From: an uncultured Eubacteriales bacterium
Lineage (GTDB): Bacteria > Bacillota > Clostridia > Oscillospirales > CAG-272
Assembly: GCA_934481515.1 (NCBI GenBank)
Contig: CAKSPO010000014.1
Span: 1 to 45,477 of the forward strand
DNA length: 45,477 bases
Reading direction: 5' to 3'
The translations under genes were made by a program, and so were the position numbers. This document shows positions 25,005 to 32,432 of this stretch, in pieces (position 1 is the stretch's first letter; every line of letters starts with the position of its first letter). The notes beneath the pieces are model-generated. The model was given only the letters and a program-made list of their open reading frames with translations. It was not told the origin of the DNA and did not search any database.

Positions 25005-26435
25005 TCAGCTGGTTTTGGAGGGATCTGCCGGCGGATCGGAGGGGAACAGCAAGTCAAAAACGTGGTAGATGTCTCCGGCTCCCATCACAATCACCGCATC
25101 TCCCGGACGCGCTTCCTCCGAAAGTCGTTGCGCAACTGCAGAAAAGGAAGGGCAGTAGATCGCTTTTTCACCGATGGTCTGTGCCAGAGCAAGAGAGGAA
25201 ACGCCATAGACATTCTGCTCCCGCGCCGCGTAAATGTCGGCAAGAAACACCCGATCCGCTTCACTCAGCGCCGCGGCGAATTCCCCGTACAGCCCCGCCG
25301 TCCGGCTATAGGTGTGCGGCTGATAGGCGCAGAGAATTCTCCGCCACCCCATTTCCCGCACCCCGGCAAGCGTTGCACGGATTTCGTCGGGATGGTGCCC
25401 GTAGTCGTCATAGACCTGTGCCCCGTTGAGTTCCCCCTTCCATTCCATTCGCCGGCGCGCCCCCGAAAATTCAGCAAGCGCCGATGCCGCAACCGCCGGG
25501 GAAATTCCGCAGAGCACTGCGGCGCTTGCCGCCGCAAGCGCGTCGGAAACGCTGTGTCTGCCGAAAACCCGCAGTGAAACGTTGGCAAGAACGGAGCCGT
25601 TCCGACAGAATGCAAAGCACGTCCGCCGGTTTTCCGTCCGAAGATTTTCCGCAGTGAATTCGGCGGTACCGCCGACCGAGAACGTGTGCACCTCTCCGGA
25701 GAACGGAGCCAGCGCCAGACGGCATTCCGGATCGTCCGCATTGAAGAGAACGGAACCACCCGCCCCGGTACGTTCCGCAAAGCGGAGGAAGGAGGTGCGG
25801 ATCTGCTCCATGCTGTGGAAGTAATCCACATGATCCATTCCGATGTTGAGAATCACTGCCAGCGTCGGGGAAAAATCCAGAAAGGAATCCATGTATTCGC
25901 AGGCTTCAAAAACGAAGTGCTCCCGCGCCTCTCCGATGCGGCAGGTGTCGCCGTTCAGCGTGGGAAGCTCTGCGCCGCAAAGCACCGTCGGATCGGCGGC
26001 ACGGAGAAAAATCTGCGCACACATTGCCGTGCAGGTGCTCTTTCCGTGCATGCCCGCAATGCCGATCCGGGTGCGGTAGGAGATCATCAGATACCCAAGG
26101 TAGTCTGCACGGGAAAAGAGGGGAATACCGGCGGCTTTCGCGGCAAGATATTCCGGATTGTCCGAAGAAATGGCGACCGTATAAACAACAGCCCCATACC
26201 CCTGAATATTGGCGCGGTCATGCTGCGGAAAGACCGGAATTCCCTCCGCCCGCAAAAGAGCGGTCTGATCGTTTTCTCCCCGGTCGGAGCCGCCGACACG
26301 GAACCCCGCCGACCTTGACAGCCGCGCGAGCGCCGACATGCTGATGCCGCCGATTCCGATGAAAAAGATGCTGTTGCATCCGCGGAGCATTGCTCCGATC
26401 CGGTCGGCACCGAAGTGTGTATTTTCCAGAGACAT
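25005..26435 (-). CDS. murC: UDP-N-acetylmuramate--L-alanine ligase MurC
   Basis: A 476-residue Mur ligase. It ligates L-alanine to UDP-MurNAc with ATP, the first amino-acid step of peptidoglycan stem synthesis, in the cytoplasm. Signs: the N-terminal nucleotide-binding FFIGIGGISMSALARL and GGSDRGEN; the P-loop GIAGMHGKSTCTAM; ILNIGMDHVDYFHSM in the central domain; and the MurC-typical YDDYGHHPDEIRATL followed by YQPHTYSRT in the C-terminal domain. The P-loop has Met and Ser where GTHGKTT is usual. The start at 26,433-26,435 has GGGAG eight bases upstream; a longer frame to 26,510 lacks similarity. Length is normal. It diverges from spoVG. Confidence 0.93.
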   Translation of the reverse strand: MSLENTHFGADRIGAMLRGCNSIFFIGIGGISMSALARLSRSAGFRVGGSDRGENDQTALLRAEGIPVFPQHDRANIQGYGAVVYTVAISSDNPEYLAAKAAGIPLFSRADYLGYLMISYRTRIGIAGMHGKSTCTAMCAQIFLRAADPTVLCGAELPTLNGDTCRIGEAREHFVFEACEYMDSFLDFSPTLAVILNIGMDHVDYFHSMEQIRTSFLRFAERTGAGGSVLFNADDPECRLALAPFSGEVHTFSVGGTAEFTAENLRTENRRTCFAFCRNGSVLANVSLRVFGRHSVSDALAAASAAVLCGISPAVAASALAEFSGARRRMEWKGELNGAQVYDDYGHHPDEIRATLAGVREMGWRRILCAYQPHTYSRTAGLYGEFAAALSEADRVFLADIYAAREQNVYGVSSLALAQTIGEKAIYCPSFSAVAQRLSEEARPGDAVIVMGAGDIYHVFDLLFPSDPPADPSKTS

Positions 26436-26550
26436 CAATTTCTCCCTTCCGCGGATCCGGCAAGGCACCGGAAAGATCCGTTTTGCGTTTTTGCTTTTTC
26501 CGGAAAACACCGGAAAAAAACACCTACTTCACAAAAAGATTCCGCTTTCA

Positions 26551-26580
26551 TTGAATAACCGTCACAAAACATCGTTATAC
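26551..26580 (+). promoter_or_regulatory. Promoter of spoVG
   Basis: TTGAAT (26,551-26,556), 18 bases, TTATAC (26,575-26,580), about 45 bases before the start codon. In Bacillus spoVG depends on sigma-H; AAAGATTCC..TTGAAT upstream is only a loose sigma-H likeness. Confidence 0.5.
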
Positions 26581-26624
26581 TAATGGTGTCATTAAAATTC
26601 AGCAATGAACGGAGGATCACCATT

Positions 26625-26942
26625 ATGCAAATCACAGATATTAAAGTCAGAAAGCTTTTCGACGAGGGACCGATGAAAGCAATTGTGTCCGTCACCTTTG
26701 ACGGACAGCTTGCCGTTCATGACATCAAAGTAATTCATGCGCGCGACAAGTATTTTATTGTGTGCCCCAGCCGCAAAAACCCTGACGATACCTATCGGGA
26801 TATCGTACATCCCATCAACGCACAGTTCCGCGGGGTGTTGGAAGCGGCTGTCATCAGCGCCTATGAGAATGCTCTGGCGCAGGCGGAAGCCGAGAAGGCT
26901 GCCGAAGCTGCCGAAGCCGGTGCAACCGAGGAAACGGTATAA
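26625..26942 (+). CDS. spoVG: SpoVG regulatory protein
   Basis: A 105-residue protein with the full SpoVG core: MQITDIKVRKLFDEGPMKA, IVSVTFDGQLAVHDIKVI, FIVCPSRKNPDDTYRDIVHP and INAQFRGVLEAAVISAYE, followed by an Ala/Glu-rich tail. SpoVG is a small nucleic-acid-binding protein affecting septation, sporulation and virulence-type gene expression in Firmicutes. The ATG at 26,625 has GGAGG nine to ten bases upstream; the 14-codon extension to 26,583 begins in the promoter. It is monocistronic, divergent from murC and convergent with a phosphodiesterase gene. Confidence 0.95.
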   Translation: MQITDIKVRKLFDEGPMKAIVSVTFDGQLAVHDIKVIHARDKYFIVCPSRKNPDDTYRDIVHPINAQFRGVLEAAVISAYENALAQAEAEKAAEAAEAGATEETV

Positions 26943-26962
26943 TTTCTTCAAAAATATTCCGG

Positions 26963-26989
26963 GAACCGCCGCGTATATCGCGGCGGTTC
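26963..26989. terminator. Terminator shared by spoVG and the phosphodiesterase gene
   Basis: GAACCGCCGCG and CGCGGCGGTTC pair perfectly around TATAT, followed by TTTGATAT on the plus strand and preceded by AAAAATATTCC (a T run on the minus strand). Confidence 0.8.
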
Positions 26990-27000
26990 TTTGATATGCT

Positions 27001-27510
27001 TCAAAGGGAGCCGTGAGAGAACAGAACGGCATCCCCGGAGAGGTACAGCGTCCCGAAAGAATGCGCCGGAGCGCCGACGGAGCCGGGATTGAACAGATAC
27101 AGCGGGCGGCGGAGCACATGCCCGAAAACTTCCCCTCCGGCAGGAATTACCTCCAGCGACGGAATGTGTGTATGCCCGAAGAGAACAATGTCCGCATCGC
27201 TCCGGAGTGCTTCCTCCAAGAGTGCCCCGGTTCCGCGCTTGACCGAGAAGAGATGCCCGTGTGTCAGAAGCATTCGGTGTCCCTCGACCTGGAGCATCTG
27301 ACGGAACGGAGGCGCTTCCGGCGAGAGACAGAAGTCACAGTTCCCGCGGACACAGTAAAAGGATATTCCGTTTTTCCGCAGCGCGTCCCAATCCCGCCAT
27401 CCGTCTCCCAGAAAAAAGATCATATCCGGCTTTGTCTGCCAGCGTTGCAGAATTTGCCCCGGAGAAACGGCATCTCCGTGCGAATCCGAAAAGATCAGAA
27501 AATTCATCAT
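27001..27510 (-). CDS. YfcE/MJ0936-type metallophosphoesterase
   Basis: A 169-residue single-domain calcineurin-like phosphoesterase. Metal-ligand motifs are in order: FLIFSDSHGD (DxH), FFLGDGWRDW (GD), CVRGNCDF (GN(C/H)D), LLTHGHLF and VLFGHTHIP (GHTH). Length and spacing fit the MJ0936/YfcE family, which hydrolyses phosphodiesters; the physiological substrate is usually unknown. Two adjacent ATG codons open the frame (27,508-27,510 and 27,505-27,507). With GGAAGG just upstream the second gives better spacing, so the protein may be 168 residues. The gene has a leader of about 130 bases with strong hairpins. Confidence 0.9.
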   Translation of the reverse strand: MMNFLIFSDSHGDAVSPGQILQRWQTKPDMIFFLGDGWRDWDALRKNGISFYCVRGNCDFCLSPEAPPFRQMLQVEGHRMLLTHGHLFSVKRGTGALLEEALRSDADIVLFGHTHIPSLEVIPAGGEVFGHVLRRPLYLFNPGSVGAPAHSFGTLYLSGDAVLFSHGSL

Positions 27511-27640
27511 TGCTTCCTTCCTGCTCCCGCCCGGTTTTCACCGGGCGGGACGTTTTTGCATTGCCGGCGGCGTGCACAGAGCCTTCCCCTGGGAAGAACG
27601 GAGCCTGCAATGTACCACAAAGGTGTGCCCGCTTTTCCTT
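27511..27640 (-). promoter_or_regulatory. Long structured leader of the phosphodiesterase gene
   Basis: On the minus strand the predicted transcript has CATTGC/GCAATG closing a region with a CTTCC CAGG GGAAG hairpin, followed by TCCCGCCCGG and its exact complement (27,525-27,550) just before the ribosome binding site. No known riboswitch core was recognised. On the plus strand the last stem is followed by ACGTTTTTGC. Confidence 0.4.
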
Positions 27641-27645
27641 CTTTT

Positions 27646-27674
27646 ATTATATCACCCCGCACATGTTTTGTCTA
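27646..27674 (-). promoter_or_regulatory. Sigma-A promoter of the phosphodiesterase gene
   Basis: On the minus strand TAGACA (27,669-27,674), 17 bases, TATAAT (27,646-27,651). Confidence 0.6.
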
Positions 27675-27754
27675 CTGCCCGGAAAAATTTTTCACCGTTT
27701 TCCCGGAGAGTCATATGCTGTTCATGAGAAAACACAGGAAAGGAGCACGCAGAG

Positions 27755-27982
27755 ATGCAATTGGATCAGAAAATGCTTGCGCGGTTGCTTCAGATGGACG
27801 ACGCGCAGCTGGGGGAGGTCATCCGGAAGATCGCATCGGAATCCGGTGTGGATCCGGCGGAGCTTGGGCTGAACCCGGACAACATCCGGAACATCCGGCA
27901 GGTTTTGGGGAGTGCAACCGGGGAGGATGTGGAACGCATGAACCGGATTTATGAAGAGTATCGGAAGCGGCGCCGGGGATGA
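27755..27982 (+). CDS. Small helical protein, first gene of an unknown trio
   Basis: A 75-residue soluble protein (MQLDQKMLARLLQMDDAQLG .. VIRKIASESGVDPAELGL .. ATGEDVERMNRIYEEY), predicted mostly alpha-helical with a very basic end (RKRRRG). I do not know its function. From memory, short proteins with this pattern (catalytic residues absent, LGxxxxxLxxLI..IA...GxDP) recur in Clostridia next to genes like the two that follow. AAGGAG lies about nine bases before ATG. It is followed after 18 bases by the second member. Confidence 0.75.
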   Translation: MQLDQKMLARLLQMDDAQLGEVIRKIASESGVDPAELGLNPDNIRNIRQVLGSATGEDVERMNRIYEEYRKRRRG

Positions 27983-28000
27983 CGGAAGGGAGAAAGAGGT

Positions 28001-28555
28001 ATGGATGATGAAGTAACCGAAACCTCTGTGGCGGGTTCTCCCGCGGGAGCCACCATAACGGGGACCTCTGCCGGAGAGGAAAAACGTCCGGTAAAATCTC
28101 CGCTGGAGCTGTTGAATGACCCGGAGACGCTTCAACGCCTTCTTGCGGTGCTTGGAGGAACCGCGCCGGAAGCATCCGCCCCCCGGACAGAACCATCGAC
28201 CCCGGATCCGGATGTCCCGACGGGAACCGCCCCGACCGAACCACCCGCGGCGGGGGGCGGCGGTGCGACGATTCCGGACGGACTTTCCGGAATTCTGTCC
28301 GATCCGGCGTTCCTTGCAAAGCTTCCGCAGATGATGTCGGTTCTGAAACCCATGCTGGGCGCGGTTCCGGCAAATCCCTCACCCGCCGCCGTTCCGACGG
28401 GAGCGGCGGGCAGAGGGCAGAGCAAGCCGCTGGCAGATTGCAGGGATGACCTTTTACTGGCACTGAAGCCCTTCCTTTCTCCGGAGAGAAGAGAAGCAGT
28501 AGATTCCATTCTCCGCATTTCCCGGTTGGGACAGGTACTACGGCAGATTCGATAA
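28001..28555 (+). CDS. Low-complexity Pro/Ala-rich protein, second gene of an unknown trio
   Basis: A 184-residue protein. A short conserved-looking part SPLELLNDPETLQRLLAVLG comes first, then a Pro/Thr/Ala/Gly linker of about 45 residues, a helical piece (LSDPAFLAKLPQMMSVLKPM), another linker, and a C-terminal helical block (CRDDLLLALKPFLSPERREA, then VDSILRISRLGQVLRQI). There is no signal peptide or membrane segment. Two helical modules connected by disordered linkers suggest a scaffold or interaction protein. GGGAG about eight bases before ATG supports the start. Function unknown; clustering with its neighbours is the only lead. Confidence 0.75.
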   Translation: MDDEVTETSVAGSPAGATITGTSAGEEKRPVKSPLELLNDPETLQRLLAVLGGTAPEASAPRTEPSTPDPDVPTGTAPTEPPAAGGGGATIPDGLSGILSDPAFLAKLPQMMSVLKPMLGAVPANPSPAAVPTGAAGRGQSKPLADCRDDLLLALKPFLSPERREAVDSILRISRLGQVLRQIR

Positions 28556-28586
28556 AAGGAAATCCGATCGAAAGGAGAGAAGAAAG

Positions 28587-29213
28587 ATGTATTCACGTTA
28601 TCCGGAACGACCGATCCGGGTGCCGGAGCATTACAACGGGTGCGCCTTTCCGGGCGGAAAGACCGGGACGGAGGAAGCGGGAGGCGCTCCGGCAGGACAG
28701 GGACTCAATTCCGGCAGGTCTGTCCCGTCGTATCCGGGACCCACAACCTATCCGCGCCCGACGGTTCCGCCGCAGGGCGGAAGCGCACCGCAAGGCACGA
28801 CCCCATCGGGGAGCAGAACACCGCCCAACGGAAGAAGCTCTCCCAACAGAGGAACCCCTCCGCGTGGTGAAAACCCATCTTATGTAGGGGGAGCCGGTAC
28901 CGTCCAGCGCTCACTGCCGACCGGGAAAAGTGCTCCTCCATCCCCGACACCGGAATGTTCTGCGTGCGCACCGGAAGGAAAGAAGGAGCCGGCGCCGGCA
29001 TTGCTGCTTCCCGCCGCAGGCGGAAAGGCGGGAGGGCAACGGGAGTCTCCGGAGAAAGGTCTGCAGGGACTGTTGCATGGAACCTCCTTCCCTTTTTCCG
29101 AAGGCATGGAGTTTGACGAGCTGCTGATTCTCGGCATCATGCTTCTGCTTTCCCGCAACGACGGGGACCCGGACCTCTTGCCGCTATTGGCGCTTCTGCT
29201 CTTCTGCGGATGA
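28587..29213 (+). CDS. Pro/Gly-rich protein with C-terminal hydrophobic tail, third gene of an unknown trio
   Basis: A 208-residue protein. It starts MYSRYPERPIRVPEHYNG; about 120 residues of Pro/Gly/Ser/Thr-rich disordered sequence follow. The end is a compact module: FDELLILGIMLLLSRNDGDP and then DLLPLLALLLFCG, two short hydrophobic helices separated by an acidic turn. Such a tail could insert into a membrane or mediate assembly. No N-terminal signal is visible. AGGAGAG lies nine bases before ATG. Coat- or membrane-associated function in sporulation is a guess based on the composition and on similar trios in spore-forming Clostridia. Confidence 0.75.
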   Translation: MYSRYPERPIRVPEHYNGCAFPGGKTGTEEAGGAPAGQGLNSGRSVPSYPGPTTYPRPTVPPQGGSAPQGTTPSGSRTPPNGRSSPNRGTPPRGENPSYVGGAGTVQRSLPTGKSAPPSPTPECSACAPEGKKEPAPALLLPAAGGKAGGQRESPEKGLQGLLHGTSFPFSEGMEFDELLILGIMLLLSRNDGDPDLLPLLALLLFCG

Positions 29214-29238
29214 GCGCCGGAGCTTTTCCGAAAGGGGA

Positions 29239-29267
29239 TTGTAAAACGGAGCGGAATGTGGTAAAAT
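29239..29267 (+). promoter_or_regulatory. Sigma-A promoter of the VanZ-phosphoesterase gene
   Basis: TTGTAA (29,239-29,244), 17 bases, TAAAAT (29,262-29,267); the leader is about 50 bases. Confidence 0.6.
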
Positions 29268-29327
29268 ATCCTTAGGAAACAAAACAGGCGGATGCGGCAA
29301 ACCGCTTTCCGGGAACAGGACAGCGCG

Positions 29328-30698
29328 ATGAAACAAAAAAAGAACGGAATGCTGCTTTTGCGATTGCTTCTGCTGGTGCTCATTGCGGCAAACATGGTCA
29401 CGATTTTTCTTTTCTCCGCCGAGAGCGGCGAAGAATCGGAACAAACCAGCGGAAGGGTCGCCGAAGCGGTGGCAAACATTTTTATCAGAGATTACGCCGA
29501 AAAAACGCCGGAGGAGCAGAAGCAGATTCTGAAAAAAATTCACCGGCCGTTGCGGAAGGCGGCGCATATGACGGAATTCGGAATGCTGGGGGCACTTTCC
29601 TTTTTCTTTCTGCTGACGTGGGCGTCGTCTGCCCCGGAGCACAGGAGTGAGCACGGGAGTGAATGCAGAGGTCCGCTCCGGAGCACGCCCTCCGGCGCAA
29701 AAAGGTCGTCGTTGCGCCGGGTGCTTGGCTTTTATTTTGCGGCATTGCTGTTTGCGGCGCTTTATGCCGCAACAGACGAGTGGCATCAGAGCTTTTCCGA
29801 CGCGCGGGGACCGTCCTTCCGGGACGTGCTGATCGATCTTTCCGGAGCGGTTCTTTCCTGCACGGCGGTTCTCGCGGTATGGTTCGCTCTTCAAAGGAAA
29901 AGGAGGAAGAAATCGGTGGTTGTGACGCGTTACTTTCCGCAGACGGCAACGCAGTTGCGGTTGAAAATCGCCGTCGCGGCAGACCTGCACGGGGGAGACC
30001 CGGAGCCGGTGCTGAGCTGTCTGAGAGACGAAACCCCGGATCTGATCCTGATCCCGGGGGACCTGATGGAGGACACGGAACTGCGGGAACCGGATGCCTC
30101 CGGCTATCGGTTTCTGCGGGAATGCGCCGGAATGGCGCCCACCTTCTATTCCTTCGGAAACCATGAGATTGCCTGCTATCACAAGGGGAATCCGTGGCGA
30201 CATCCGGTGCCGGTATTTCCGGACGGAGAAATCCGCTGCCGGATTGCAGAAACCGGAGCGGTGCTCCTTGACAACGACGCGGTTTCTCTCGGCAGTCTGC
30301 ATGTCTGCGGTCTGACCTCCGGCATCAACGGAAAGAAGAACGAACCGGACGAAGCGGCGCTTTCCCGTTTTGCCGCATCCGACGGCTTCCGCATCCTGCT
30401 CTGCCACCACCCGGAATACTATGAGAGATGGATCCGACCGACCGGGATTGAGCTGACCGTCTGCGGGCACGCACACGGCGGGCACTGGCGCTTTTTCGGC
30501 AGGGGCGTTTATGCGCCGGGGCAGGGACTGTTCCCGAAATATACCGCCGGCATGCTGGACGGCGGCAGATGCATCATCAGCCGGGGACTCGGAGACCATA
30601 CCGGAATCCCGAGAATCGGGAACCCGCGGGAGCTGGTTCTGATCTGCTACGGGGAGACATCCGAACCAAAATCCGAACCGCCCCATCGGGAGCAATAA
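29328..30698 (+). CDS. VanZ-like membrane domain fused to a metallophosphoesterase
   Basis: A 456-residue fusion. Residues 1-190 form a VanZ-like domain with about four membrane helices and the family marks LRKAAHMTEFGMLGAL and DEWHQSFSDARGPSFRDVLI. From about 205 to the end is a calcineurin-like phosphoesterase: VAADLHGGDP (DxH), LIPGDLMED (GD), SFGNHEIAC (GNHE), LCHHPEYYERW and CGHAHGGHWRF (GHxHGG). An SD-like AGGAGG eight bases before an in-frame GTG at 29,913 lies at the junction, so a separate soluble esterase could be made from the same gene. VanZ domains are linked to glycopeptide resistance and envelope stress; the partner suggests action on a membrane lipid phosphate, which is inference. 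I chose the ATG at 29,328 (AGGA nine bases away), not the ATG at 29,292. Confidence 0.85.
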   Translation: MKQKKNGMLLLRLLLLVLIAANMVTIFLFSAESGEESEQTSGRVAEAVANIFIRDYAEKTPEEQKQILKKIHRPLRKAAHMTEFGMLGALSFFFLLTWASSAPEHRSEHGSECRGPLRSTPSGAKRSSLRRVLGFYFAALLFAALYAATDEWHQSFSDARGPSFRDVLIDLSGAVLSCTAVLAVWFALQRKRRKKSVVVTRYFPQTATQLRLKIAVAADLHGGDPEPVLSCLRDETPDLILIPGDLMEDTELREPDASGYRFLRECAGMAPTFYSFGNHEIACYHKGNPWRHPVPVFPDGEIRCRIAETGAVLLDNDAVSLGSLHVCGLTSGINGKKNEPDEAALSRFAASDGFRILLCHHPEYYERWIRPTGIELTVCGHAHGGHWRFFGRGVYAPGQGLFPKYTAGMLDGGRCIISRGLGDHTGIPRIGNPRELVLICYGETSEPKSEPPHREQ

Positions 30699-30732
30699 AC
30701 TGCCATCATATGCTGTTTTTCGAGGCAACGGA

Positions 30733-30748
30733 GCGGGCAACTGCCCGC
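30733..30748. other. Short GC-rich hairpin after the VanZ-phosphoesterase gene
   Basis: GCGGGC AACT GCCCGC, without a following T run; a possible end structure of the transcript. Confidence 0.35.
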
Positions 30749-30792
30749 CGGGAAGAACGGCAAAGGACCGGAACCCCCTGTCGGAAAAAGCC

Positions 30793-30822
30793 TTGTGGAT
30801 TTTCCGGAGGGGGTGATAAAAT
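30793..30822 (+). promoter_or_regulatory. Upstream copy of a tandem promoter of the FAD oxidoreductase gene
   Basis: TTGTGG (30,793-30,798), 18 bases, TAAAAT (30,817-30,822), within a segment resembling the second promoter. Confidence 0.45.
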
Positions 30823-30836
30823 TTGCCGGAAAAGCC

Positions 30837-30865
30837 TTGTAATTCTTCGGTGGCTATGATAAAAT
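30837..30865 (+). promoter_or_regulatory. Downstream promoter of the FAD oxidoreductase gene
   Basis: TTGTAA (30,837-30,842), 17 bases, TAAAAT (30,860-30,865), about 57 bases before the ATG. Confidence 0.6.
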
Positions 30866-30921
30866 AAAGCAGAATCGTTTTTCCGGAGCTTTCCGGAATA
30901 CTTTTTCACAGGAGAAAACAA

Positions 30922-32199
30922 ATGATGACCGAAAAGAACTTTGATATCATCGTGGCAGGCGGCGGTTTTGCAGGCGCGGCGGCGGCAATCTCCGCGGCAC
31001 GGCAGGGCAAAAAGACGCTTCTGATCGAAAAATACAACTGCCTCGGCGGCGCGGCGGCATATGATCTGGTCAATCCGTTCATGCCGTACTGGACACACGA
31101 CCCGGCAGATCCGAAGAAACGGATCGATCTGAGCCGCGGACTTTTTTCCGAACTTCTGGAACGGATGAAAAAAGAAGGCGGGCTGAAGGAAGCCAACGGT
31201 TGCTGCACCTTCAATGAGGAGATTCTGAAATATGTTCTCAACCAAATGGCGGCGGAAAGCGGCGTACACCTGTTGTATCAGACCTATCTGACCGGTGTTC
31301 GGCGGGAAGGGCGCAGACTGACCTCGGTAACGGTTTCCAACGTTTCCGGGACGGACGAGCTTTCGGCGGCATGCTTTATCGATGCCACGGGAGATGCCAA
31401 CCTGACAAATCTTGCCGGCGCCTCCTTTACGCTCGGACGGGAGGGGGATCATCTGTGTCAGCCGATGACGCTTTGCTTCCGGCTTGCAAACGCACCGGTG
31501 CATTATTCGAAGGATCTGCAAAAGCGCGTCAACGAGAAATACGCCGAACTGCAAAAGAAGGGAGAAATCCGGAATCCGCGGGAGAATGTACTTGTCTTCC
31601 ACACGGTCGTTGACGGCATCCTGCATTTCAATACCACAAGAGTCATCCGGCTGAATCCGACCGACGGAGAAGCGGTCACGCAGGCAGAGCTGATCGCGCG
31701 GGAGCAGGTCATGGAGTGTTACTGCTTCCTGAAGGAAAACTTTGAGGAATTCCGGGACAGCGTTCTGCTTTCCACCGGTATTCAGATCGGTGCCAGAGAG
31801 AGCCGGATGATCCATGGCGACTATACGCTGACCGAACAGGATCTGCTTGCCTTTACCAAATTTGAGGACGGCATTGCCGCCTGCAACTATGACATTGACA
31901 TCCATAGTCCCGACGGTAGCGGAACCAGCCACTATTATTTCCCGAACGGAGCCTATTACACCATTCCTTACCGTTGCCTGATCTCCGCCGATGCGGACAA
32001 CCTTCTGGCGGCAGGACGGTGCATTTCCGCAACGCACGAAGCGCAGGCATCGGTGCGCATCATGCCCACCTGCTGCACCATGGGAGAAGCGGCAGGCATC
32101 GCCGCGGCAATGGCGGTGGAAAAGAACGGAGACGTCCGTGCAATCGACATTCAGGAGCTTCGTTCTGCCCTGCGGAAAAACGGCGCTCTCGTAGACTGA
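30922..32199 (+). CDS. FAD-dependent oxidoreductase
   Basis: A 425-residue flavoprotein of the FAD-dependent oxidoreductase superfamily (the fumarate-reductase/succinate-dehydrogenase-like FAD_oxidored group). The N-terminus has the dinucleotide-binding FDIIVAGGGFAGAAAAISAA and the following IEKYNCLGGAAA. Internal ACFIDATGDANLTNLAGA is the second FAD-contact motif. Near the end, LISADADNLLAAGRCISATH and EAQASVRIMPTCCTMGEAAG complete the FAD site. No signal peptide, no Fe-S motifs. Such enzymes often occur with carbohydrate utilisation genes, but their substrates are mostly unknown. AGGAG seven bases before ATG supports the start. Single gene with its own tandem promoters and a terminator. Confidence 0.9.
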   Translation: MMTEKNFDIIVAGGGFAGAAAAISAARQGKKTLLIEKYNCLGGAAAYDLVNPFMPYWTHDPADPKKRIDLSRGLFSELLERMKKEGGLKEANGCCTFNEEILKYVLNQMAAESGVHLLYQTYLTGVRREGRRLTSVTVSNVSGTDELSAACFIDATGDANLTNLAGASFTLGREGDHLCQPMTLCFRLANAPVHYSKDLQKRVNEKYAELQKKGEIRNPRENVLVFHTVVDGILHFNTTRVIRLNPTDGEAVTQAELIAREQVMECYCFLKENFEEFRDSVLLSTGIQIGARESRMIHGDYTLTEQDLLAFTKFEDGIAACNYDIDIHSPDGSGTSHYYFPNGAYYTIPYRCLISADADNLLAAGRCISATHEAQASVRIMPTCCTMGEAAGIAAAMAVEKNGDVRAIDIQELRSALRKNGALVD

Positions 32200-32262
32200 C
32201 CCCGGATCAACCCAAAGAGCATAACCCCGACAGCCCCCCGCAAATCAAAAAGAACATAAAAG

Positions 32263-32302
32263 AGAGCCTTGCCCCTGCCGTTTCCGGCCGGTGCAAGGCT
32301 CT
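32263..32302. terminator. Bidirectional terminator between convergent genes
   Basis: AGAGCCTTGC (32,263-32,272) and GCAAGGCTCT (32,293-32,302) form a perfect 10-bp stem. On the minus strand CTTTTATGTTCTTTTTG follows; on the plus strand a TTTTTT run occurs nine bases later. It serves the FAD oxidoreductase and the glnN-mrnC-cyclophilin operon. Confidence 0.8.
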
Positions 32303-32432
32303 TTCGCAGCTTTTTTGATCAGAGGGCGGACGACGCTTTTGGGAAACGGATCAAAACCGGTTACGGCACCGCCGCCGAAAGACCGTCCGTGCCCGGAATC
32401 TGTCGGAGCGAAAAAATCAATTTCCGGGCTGT

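Noticed and set aside
27013..27954. 313-residue plus-strand frame
   Set aside because: Antisense to the phosphodiesterase and its leader; it also runs into the first gene of the trio in another frame.
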